A DNA stretch of 64,000 nucleotides from assembly GCA_028714315.1 (NCBI GenBank), contig JAQTMN010000002.1, forward strand, positions 32,045 through 96,044, given 5' to 3'. Position numbers and translations under genes: made by a program. This document shows, in pieces, positions 9,803-15,715 of the stretch. Origin of the DNA: Sulfuricella sp. (lineage in GTDB: Bacteria > Pseudomonadota > Gammaproteobacteria > Burkholderiales > Sulfuricellaceae). Positions within the stretch are counted from its first letter, which is position 1. Every line of letters starts with the position of its first letter. Under the pieces are notes generated by a model. The model saw only the letters and a list, made by a program, of their open reading frames with translations, had not been told where the DNA came from and did not search any database.

Positions 9803-10182
9803 TGCGGATACGCTGGCGCAATATCAGCCTGATCGAAGCCCTCGCGGTGGCCCTGCCCCTGGCGGCGGCCGTCGCCACGGCGGCGGGCATCCATCTCCAC
9901 CGCAGCGATGAGCACACGCTGCGGCTGACCCGTGCGCGCGACGACCTGCGCGCCCTGAACTCGGCGCTGCTGCAGCGCACGCCCATGCCGGATACCGCGC
10001 AGGGGCTGGACGCGCTGGCGAAGAGCGGAATGCTGGAGAGAATTCCCCTCGACCCGTGGGGACGGCCCTACCGCTATCTCCATCCCGGCACGGTCCGCTC
10101 CTACGACCTGTATTCCCTCGGGCCGGACGGGGTGGAAAGCCAGGACGACGTGGTCGCCTGGAATCTCTACGGGGGACGCTGA
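9799..10182 (+). CDS. GspG-like major pseudopilin homologue with altered leader
   Basis: A 127-residue protein whose C-terminal half matches GspG: IPLDPWGRPYRYLHPGTVRS, then YDLYSLGPDGVESQDD, the calcium-binding pseudopilin core. The N-terminal hydrophobic helix (about 9-31) begins RNISLIEALAVALP. The LIE of a type III signal (G-F-T-L-I-E) is kept, but the glycine required before the prepilin peptidase cut is replaced by asparagine. It may therefore stay membrane-anchored and unprocessed. It is coupled to the pentahaem cytochrome gene (ATGA at 9799), and it is separated by about 4 kb from the secretion operon upstream. Could be a subunit of that machine or a fixed anchor in this redox operon. 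Confidence 0.7.
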   Translation: MMRIRWRNISLIEALAVALPLAAAVATAAGIHLHRSDEHTLRLTRARDDLRALNSALLQRTPMPDTAQGLDALAKSGMLERIPLDPWGRPYRYLHPGTVRSYDLYSLGPDGVESQDDVVAWNLYGGR

Positions 10183-10184
10183 TC

Positions 10185-12281
10185 TTGGCCAAATCCCGTT
10201 CCCGCTTCGCGCCGGGCAACCCCGCGCCGTGGCTTCCGGCCGGATTGCTGGGCCTGGCGCTGGCCGTCCACGCCCCGGCGCTACCGCTGCCGGCCTGGCT
10301 CGCCCTGACGCCCGCCCTCGCCAGCCGGCTGCTGCCCGCGTCGCGCCTGCTGTCCGGGGCGCGCCTGGTTCTGCTGGCGCTGGCGGTGGGCCTCGCCGGC
10401 CTGGCGTTCGGCTGGCTCGACAGCGCGACGCTGCGTCTGGCCCTGCTGCTGGTGCTCGCGCTCAAGCTGGCTGAAGCGCGCACGCGGACGGAATTCAACC
10501 TGATCGGCGCGGCTGCCGCGGTCGCGGTGGCGATCGGCCTGCTGCAATGGGGCGAGGGAGCCGGCCTGACACTGGTGCTGCCGGCGGCATGGCTGCTGGC
10601 GGCGGGTTTCGCCTGCCGCGACGGAGCGCGTCCGGCCGCCGGCCTGGCGGCGATGAAGGACGCGCTCCGGGAAGGCGGGCTGCGCCTGCTGCTGGCCCTG
10701 CCGCTGGCCGGGGTGCTGTTCGTGTTCTTCCCGCGCATTCCCGGACCGCTGTGGGACATCGGCCTGACTTTCGGCCTGCCGCTGCCGGTTTCGATCGAAA
10801 AATCCAACCAGGGATTGGGCATTTCCACCCGCCTCAAGCCGGGCCAGACCCAGACCGGGGCGAGCGACGGCCAGCCGGTGCTGGTCGCCGAGTTTCACGG
10901 CTGGGTGCCGCCGACCAGCCAGCTGTACTGGCGCGGCCCGGTGTTTTACGACTTCGACGGCGACGCCTGGCAGATGGACGCCGAATATGCCGGCGAGGGG
11001 CGCAAGCTGATGCAGCGCGGCTGGCGCAGCGCCGCCGCGTTCGGCGAGCAGCTCCGCAGCCGGGCGCAGGAAGTGCGCTACCGCGTGCGCCTGACCCCGC
11101 ACGGCGGCCTGTGGCTATACGGCCTGGACCTGCCCTCCGGCCTGACCAGCGAATCCTTCATCGGGCCGGACTGGCAGGTCCTCGCCCACCAGCCGGTGGC
11201 GCAGGAAATCAGCTACGAGCTGTCCTCCTGGCTGGAGTGGACGGCGCGCGCCGAAATCGGCGCGGACACGCGCCGGCGCGCCCTGACGCTGCCGGCAGAG
11301 CGCAACCCCCGCCTGCTGGCGCTGGGCCGGGAGCTGGGGAAGGAAGGTTCGGCCGACGCCATCGCCCGCGCCGCGCTCGCCGTCCTGGCGCAAGGCGGCT
11401 ACCGCGTGCGCGACCGCTTTACCCCGCCGCAGGGGAAGGACATGCTCGACGCTTTCTGGTTCGAACGCAAGGAAGGCAACGCGGAACTGTATGCCGGCGC
11501 CTTCGCCGTGCTGATGCGCGCGGCGAACGTGCCGGCGCGCCTGGTCACCGGTTACCGGGGCGGCAAGCTGATGGCGCTGACCGACTATGTGGTGGTCAAG
11601 CGCGGCCATGCCCATGCCTGGGTGGAAATCTGGGATGAAGCCCGCGGCTGGCGGCGCATCGACCCGGTCGATATGATCGCGCCGCAACGTCTTGCCGACC
11701 AGGGCAAACCGGCAAAGCCGGCGCCCGCCCCCACCGCCCGGCGCGCGCCGCAGGAGCAACCGGGCGAGCACGCCGCGCCCCCGCCCGCCGGCTCGCTCGC
11801 GGCGGGTGCGGCGCCGGCCGCAGCGGCGCGCGGCGGCGACTTCCTGCCCGACGTGTCCGCCTGGCTGGAGCGCTGGGTGTTCCGGCTCGATGGCGAAAAA
11901 CAGCTGGGCCTGCTGGACGGCAAGGGCGGCGGTTTCGCCTGGGTCTGGCTGCTGCTTGCCGCCGCGCTCGGCAGCGGGCTGCTGCTGGGCGCTCGCCACG
12001 CTCTCGCGCGCTGGCGCGAGCGCCGCCTGATTCCGCCGCCGGAACGCCACTGGCGGCGCGCCTGCCGGCTGCTGGCCAAACATGGCTTGGCGCCGCGCGC
12101 CGGCGAATGCCCCAGCCATTACGCGCAGCGGGTGTCCGCCGCGCGCCCGGCCTGGTCGCCGGCCATCGCGCAGCTATGTCGGCACTACGCAGAATGGCGC
12201 TACGGCCGCGCACCGGAAAGCCGCGCGGCGGATGTGGAAAACGCCGCCCGCCACCTGGTCAACCGGGTGTTGGCAGATTGA
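10185..12281 (+). CDS. TgpA-like membrane transglutaminase-fold protein lacking catalytic Cys
   Basis: A 698-residue protein of the DUF3488/transglutaminase/DUF4129 architecture. Five or six membrane helices fill about 20-190, a periplasmic transglutaminase-like core covers about 220-500, a Pro/Ala-rich linker about 505-560, a further helix about 588-605, and a cytoplasmic DUF4129-like tail follows. The active-site region reads KEGNAELYAGAFAVLMRAAN, where the family has GFCEHYA; residue 433 is Ala (GCG) instead of the nucleophile Cys. His477 (HAHAWVE) and Asp493 (RRIDP) are kept. TTG 10185 is chosen as start (GGGGGA eight bases upstream, three bases after the previous stop). It is probably catalytically dead and structural. 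Confidence 0.88.
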   Translation: MAKSRSRFAPGNPAPWLPAGLLGLALAVHAPALPLPAWLALTPALASRLLPASRLLSGARLVLLALAVGLAGLAFGWLDSATLRLALLLVLALKLAEARTRTEFNLIGAAAAVAVAIGLLQWGEGAGLTLVLPAAWLLAAGFACRDGARPAAGLAAMKDALREGGLRLLLALPLAGVLFVFFPRIPGPLWDIGLTFGLPLPVSIEKSNQGLGISTRLKPGQTQTGASDGQPVLVAEFHGWVPPTSQLYWRGPVFYDFDGDAWQMDAEYAGEGRKLMQRGWRSAAAFGEQLRSRAQEVRYRVRLTPHGGLWLYGLDLPSGLTSESFIGPDWQVLAHQPVAQEISYELSSWLEWTARAEIGADTRRRALTLPAERNPRLLALGRELGKEGSADAIARAALAVLAQGGYRVRDRFTPPQGKDMLDAFWFERKEGNAELYAGAFAVLMRAANVPARLVTGYRGGKLMALTDYVVVKRGHAHAWVEIWDEARGWRRIDPVDMIAPQRLADQGKPAKPAPAPTARRAPQEQPGEHAAPPPAGSLAAGAAPAAAARGGDFLPDVSAWLERWVFRLDGEKQLGLLDGKGGGFAWVWLLLAAALGSGLLLGARHALARWRERRLIPPPERHWRRACRLLAKHGLAPRAGECPSHYAQRVSAARPAWSPAIAQLCRHYAEWRYGRAPESRAADVENAARHLVNRVLAD

Positions 12282-12405
12282 TCTGGCCGATCCGAAAAAA
12301 GTCAAGGAAGCGCTGATTTAACCTCAAGACCCTATTTGAACCACGGAGATCACGGAGAAAATGCATGGCGTGTATCCCTTGGATGCTCAATGCTTCCAAA
12401 ACGCG

Positions 12406-12540
12406 TCCTGATTAGCCACCAACCTCAGCGGAGGGATGGATCGCGTCGAATATCGCCACGTAGGAGCGGCCTCCCGGCCGCGATGCCGGTATTCGCGGCC
12501 GGGAGGCCGCTCCTGCATGTTCCGCTGTGGCTAATCAGGA
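12406..12540. repeat. Middle 135-bp element with TCCTGATTAGCCA ends
   Basis: TCCTGATTAGCCA (12406-12418) is repeated as a perfect reverse complement at 12528-12540. The ATTAGCC end motif is shared with the elements at 5672 and, more loosely, 31901. Confidence 0.7.
12462..12514. repeat. REP-like 22-bp hairpin
   Basis: A 22-bp arm beginning AGGAGCGGCCTCCCGGCCGC (12462-12483) pairs perfectly with 12493-12514 around a nine-base loop. The TAGGAGCGGCC...CGCGA pattern is typical of dispersed REP sequences in beta- and gammaproteobacteria. Confidence 0.75.
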
Positions 12541-12701
12541 AATGCTTTGTTGTGCTCCGTGTCCTCCGTGATCTCCGTGGTTCGAATAAGGTTTTCTGGT
12601 TTATTCGGATTCGGCGCTTTCCCAACCGCACGCGGGGCAGCTCGATTTTTGCCCTTTGGCGCCCTGGCGCGAAACGTTTCTGTCTTGATTTAGGAATCGA
12701 A

Positions 12702-13874
12702 ATGAAATTGCTCTCCCGTTTTATCAGTCCGATCATGTTCCTCCTGATTGCCGGCGCCGCCATGGCCGCCGATTTCAACCCGGCCATCGACGAAATCCTG
12801 CGGCGCGGCGATGCGGCCGCGGCCAGCTACGACCCGTCGAATCGGCTGGCGGCGGCGACTGAGTTTTCCTCGCTGTATTTCGATGTATTCGAAACTTCCG
12901 GCTTGGAGATGGATCTGGGCGTGCGCGATCCGGGCCTGAAAACCAACCTGGAAGTGCTGTTCGGCGCGCTCAACGCCAAAGCCATGCGCGGCGCGCCCGC
13001 CGACGACGTGCGCGCCGGCTGGTCGCGGGTTTCCGCCGCGCTGGGCGAGGCGCGCAAGCTGTATGGCGGGGAGCGCGTGGAGGGTTTCTGGAGCGTGTTC
13101 GTCAAATCCCTGCTCATCCTGCTGCGCGAGGGCGCCGAAGCGATGCTGGTGATCGGCGCGCTGGCGGCCTACCTGCGCCGCGCCGGGGCGGCCGACCGGG
13201 TGTGGGTGCTGTACGCCGGGGCGGGCATCGCCGTGCCGCTGTCCCTGCTCACCGGCTGGCTGCTGAACCGGAGCATGCGCCTGAACGGCATTTCGGCCGG
13301 CATGATCGAGGCCGTCTCCCTGCTGGCCGCCGCCGGCATACTGGTGTACATCAGCTTCTGGCTGTTCTCGAAACGGGAAGCGCGGCGCTGGCAAGCCTGG
13401 GTGGCGGGCCGGATGGAATGCGCGCTGTCCGGCGGATCGTTGCTGGCGCTGGGCGGCGCGGCGTGCTTGGCGGTGTACCGGGAAGGGGCCGAAACCGTGC
13501 TGTTCTACGCCGCACTGGCCGCCTCGGCCCCCGGCCACGAGACGGCGCTGGCATCCGGCATCGCGATGGCGGCCGTAGCGCTGGCGGCGCTGTATTTCGG
13601 CCTGCGCCGGTTCGCCATGCGGATTCCGCTGCGTGCTTTCTTCAGCGCGACCGCCGCGCTGCTGTATGCCATGGCGGTGATTTTCGCCGGCCAGGCGCTG
13701 ATCGAACTCCAGGCGACGGGATATCTGCCCAGCCACTACCTGCCGGGCTTCCCCAGCATCGCCTGGGCCGGCGTGGCGCCGACCTTGCAAGGGCTGGGCA
13801 CGCAGGGCATGATGCTGATGTTGCCGTCGGCGGTCTGGCTGTGGACGCGCCGCGCCCGGCCGACGGCGCGATGA
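12702..13874 (+). CDS. FTR1-family iron permease with periplasmic N-domain
   Basis: A 390-residue protein. A signal peptide (1-22, AMA-AD) and a ~115-residue periplasmic helical domain precede about seven membrane helices. The two REGxE iron-binding motifs of the FTR1/EfeU family are present: LREGAEAML with R142-E146 and YREGAETVL with R260-E264. It should import ferric or ferrous iron across the inner membrane. There is no EfeO/EfeB neighbour; instead the stop overlaps an HMA-like gene (ATGA at 13871) and a P-type ATPase lies downstream. ATG 12702 is the first start consistent with a signal peptide; the open frame upstream is repeat DNA. Confidence 0.85.
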   Translation: MKLLSRFISPIMFLLIAGAAMAADFNPAIDEILRRGDAAAASYDPSNRLAAATEFSSLYFDVFETSGLEMDLGVRDPGLKTNLEVLFGALNAKAMRGAPADDVRAGWSRVSAALGEARKLYGGERVEGFWSVFVKSLLILLREGAEAMLVIGALAAYLRRAGAADRVWVLYAGAGIAVPLSLLTGWLLNRSMRLNGISAGMIEAVSLLAAAGILVYISFWLFSKREARRWQAWVAGRMECALSGGSLLALGGAACLAVYREGAETVLFYAALAASAPGHETALASGIAMAAVALAALYFGLRRFAMRIPLRAFFSATAALLYAMAVIFAGQALIELQATGYLPSHYLPGFPSIAWAGVAPTLQGLGTQGMMLMLPSAVWLWTRRARPTAR

Positions 13875-14278
13875 CGGAAATTGAAAAACAGTCGGTCACG
13901 GGGAATACGGAGTTTCAGGGAAAAAACGAAACCATGGACACGCACCAGATCATTCGGCAATTCGCGCCGCGCGCCGCGATCGCCCACCACATTCCGGGAC
14001 GGATCCGCATCCGGCTCGACCTCAGCCTGGCCGAAATCTCGCGCCTGCGCGAATTCGACCCGGAACGCCTGCGCGGCGCGCTGACCACTATCCGCGGCGT
14101 GCGCGACGTGCGCATCAACGGGCTGGCGCGTTCCTGCACGGTGGAATACGACGCCGGCGTGATCCCCTCCGCCGCCTGGGAAGACCTCCTCGCCGACCGC
14201 GACACGCCCGCGGCGAAGGTGCTCCTGGATATTCTGCGGGAAAGACATGAGACATTGCCGCAAAAAACCGCATTTTAA
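13871..14278 (+). CDS. Small HMA-like (HMA_2-type) protein
   Basis: A 135-residue cytoplasmic protein containing an HMA_2-like fold at about 38-110: AHHIPGRIRIRLDLSLAEIS, then LTTIRGVRDVRINGLARSCT, then VEYD. The same H-(I/L)-(P/A)-G-R-(I/T)-R-(I/F)-R pattern opens the P-type ATPase at 15712, so the two proteins probably act together. No CxxC metal site is present. Start ATG 13871 overlaps the FTR1 stop; ATG 13934 (MDTHQII) is an alternative that removes a 21-residue unstructured extension. Role inferred: soluble partner or regulator in metal handling. Confidence 0.6.
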   Translation: MTEIEKQSVTGNTEFQGKNETMDTHQIIRQFAPRAAIAHHIPGRIRIRLDLSLAEISRLREFDPERLRGALTTIRGVRDVRINGLARSCTVEYDAGVIPSAAWEDLLADRDTPAAKVLLDILRERHETLPQKTAF

Positions 14279-14409
14279 CCACGGGGAACACGGGGCACAC
14301 GGGAGCTGATTTGGGATTTTAAATTTAACCCCATTCACCCAATGCGCGATATGAGAAAACACACAACACTTTGATTTTACCCCCCGTGTTCCCCGTGAAC
14401 CCCGTGGTC
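14275..14409. repeat. ~135-bp CCCCGTG palindromic repeat, copy 1
   Basis: The left arm TAACCACGGGGAACACGGGG pairs imperfectly with CCCCGTGTTCCCCGTGAACC followed by CCGTGGTCA on the right. The middle contains GGGATTTTAAATTTAACCCC and CACCCAATGCGC, which recur in the copies at 15209 and 18100. It overlaps the last codon of the HMA-like gene and fills the gap before the next gene. Confidence 0.7.
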
Positions 14410-14463
14410 ACCCGCTTTTACAAGTTTTCAACTGCCGTTTTTTTACGTGAAAAGGAGAATGCC

Positions 14464-14904
14464 ATGTTCCCCCTGTTCCCATTCGTTGCCGGCCTCGTCG
14501 CCGGCATTTTGGCCACGAGATCGCTGCGCGGCGGGAAGGTGCGCGGCGGCCTGGAATCGATCCAGGAAAAGCTGCGCGACGCCACGGTCTCCGGACTGGG
14601 CAGCGTCGCAAGCGCGTCGGCCGCCATGAAGCAGCGGCTGGAGCCGGAAGCGAAAGCGGCGAATGCCGAGCCGGCGGTGGCGGCGCCTGCCGCGAAGAAA
14701 CCGGCACGCGGCAGACCGCCTGCCGCCGCCACGAGGAAGAAGGCGGCTTCCGTGAAACAGCCGCCGGAAGTGAAGGCGCCGGTGCAGGAAGCGGCCAGCG
14801 CCGTGGCGCCCGCCGCGAAGAAGCCGCGCGCCAAATCGCCCGCCGCCGCCACGAGGAAGAAGAAGGCGGCCTCCCCCGATAACACCCCCGGAGGTTTGGC
14901 ATGA
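14464..14904 (+). CDS. Small membrane-anchored protein with histone H1-like Lys/Ala/Pro tail
   Basis: A 146-residue protein. Residues 1-18 form a membrane segment (FPLFPFVAGLVAGILAT) followed by an amphipathic stretch, then a low-complexity basic tail (about 60-146). The tail contains two copies of an AAKKPxR...PPAAATRKKAA type repeat, reminiscent of bacterial histone H1-like proteins. The N-terminus resembles DUF5132-like small membrane proteins found beside HMA-type P-ATPases. The start ATG 14464 has AAGGAG six bases upstream. Function unknown; the tail could bind nucleic acid, acidic phospholipid or the ATPase. Stop overlaps the next start (ATGA at 14901). Confidence 0.6.
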   Translation: MFPLFPFVAGLVAGILATRSLRGGKVRGGLESIQEKLRDATVSGLGSVASASAAMKQRLEPEAKAANAEPAVAAPAAKKPARGRPPAAATRKKAASVKQPPEVKAPVQEAASAVAPAAKKPRAKSPAAATRKKKAASPDNTPGGLA

Positions 14905-15212
14905 AAAAAAGACGCCCCCGCGCGTCGCGCAAACTCGCCGGCGCCGCCGATTATTTTGTGCGCGGCTTCGTCGCCACCGGCCTGCTGGCGGCTTTGCAGG
15001 ACCCGTCGAGCCGCGGCGCCCCCCATGTGCGCGCCGTCCTGCGGCACGCCCTGCAGGGCGGCGCCGCGCTGGCGGCGGGCGGCATCGCCGCCGACGCGCT
15101 GCGCGAAGGCTCGCCGGCGGGCGCGTTGACGGCGGTCGGCGCCGGCGTGGCCGCACTGGCGATGATCGCGCATTTTACGCATGAGACCCATGAGCCTAAA
15201 AACCTCATTTGA
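14901..15212 (+). CDS. Small hypothetical membrane protein
   Basis: A 103-residue protein with a very basic N-terminus (MKKRRPRASRK) and two hydrophobic segments: about 17-33 and a longer one about 45-90 rich in Ala/Gly. No motif I can name. It is translationally coupled to the preceding gene and sits between the iron permease and the P-type ATPase, so a supporting role in that transport complex is an inference from context only. Confidence 0.55.
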   Translation: MKKRRPRASRKLAGAADYFVRGFVATGLLAALQDPSSRGAPHVRAVLRHALQGGAALAAGGIAADALREGSPAGALTAVGAGVAALAMIAHFTHETHEPKNLI

Positions 15213-15348
15213 ACCACGGGGAACACGGGGCGCACGGGGAACGGCGCGGGATTTTAAATTTAACCTTCGCCACCCAACGGGTAATATGGGCAAAAACGCG
15301 CAACCAATTGGTTTTACCCCGTATTCCCCGTGAGCCCCGTGGTTAACT
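15209..15348. repeat. ~135-bp CCCCGTG palindromic repeat, copy 2
   Basis: The arms GAACCACGGGGAACACGGGG and CCCCGTGAGCCCCGTGGTTA flank GGGATTTTAAATTTAACC and CACCCAACGGGTAATATGGG. The order is the same as in copies 1 and 3, so the interior is conserved and not only the inverted ends. Confidence 0.75.
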
Positions 15349-15400
15349 GCGTTTTACAGCATGAGACTTTACCCGGCATTCCACACCAAGGAGAGATGGC

Positions 15401-15715
15401 ATGAGCAAGAAAAAATCCCGCAAGAAATCGAATCGCGCCGAGGCAAAACTCGCCCGGCAAATGGAAGACACGCCTGCCGGCCTGCTCGGCAATCTGCAGG
15501 GCATGCTGGGCTCGCGCCGCCGCCAGCAGTTCATTCTCGGCGCCGTGCTCGGCGCGGCGGCGGTGTATGTGCTGAGCGACGAAAAACTGCGCGCCAAACT
15601 GATCCGCACCGGCGTCGGCCTGTATTCCGGCATCGCCGGCGGCTTCGAGGAAATGAAGGAGCAAATGGCCGACATCCAGGCCGAAGTCGAGGCCGAAAGA
15701 CAGAGCGCCGCATGA
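15401..15715 (+). CDS. YtxH-like small membrane protein
   Basis: A 104-residue protein: a basic N-terminus (MSKKKSRKKSNRAEAK), one membrane helix at about 45-62 (FILGAVLGAAAVYVLSD) and a charged helical C-terminus (FEEMKEQMADIQAEVEAERQ) likely to form a coiled coil. The layout is that of YtxH/DUF5132-type single-pass proteins. GGAGAG precedes ATG 15401. Its stop overlaps the P-type ATPase start (ATGA at 15712), which points to a stoichiometric partner of the ATPase; this is inference. Confidence 0.6.
   Translation: MSKKKSRKKSNRAEAKLARQMEDTPAGLLGNLQGMLGSRRRQQFILGAVLGAAAVYVLSDEKLRAKLIRTGVGLYSGIAGGFEEMKEQMADIQAEVEAERQSAA

Larger units (their letters stand above)
12338..12583. repeat. Outer 20-bp inverted repeat of a triply nested palindrome
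   Basis: GAACCACGGAGATCACGGAG (12338-12357) and its exact reverse complement (12564-12583) enclose 206 bp that contain two further inverted-repeat pairs (12406-12540 and 12462-12514). The whole stretch 12282-12701 has no credible gene. Confidence 0.75.

Noticed and set aside
12440..12600. Possible CRISPR array from repeated ACGGAG/AGGAGCGG blocks
   Set aside because: The repeats are inverted pairs and nested, not evenly spaced direct repeats with unique spacers; no cas genes.
12336..12701. N-terminal extension of the iron permease through the nested palindrome
   Set aside because: The extension is repeat DNA; ATG 12702 gives a proper signal peptide.
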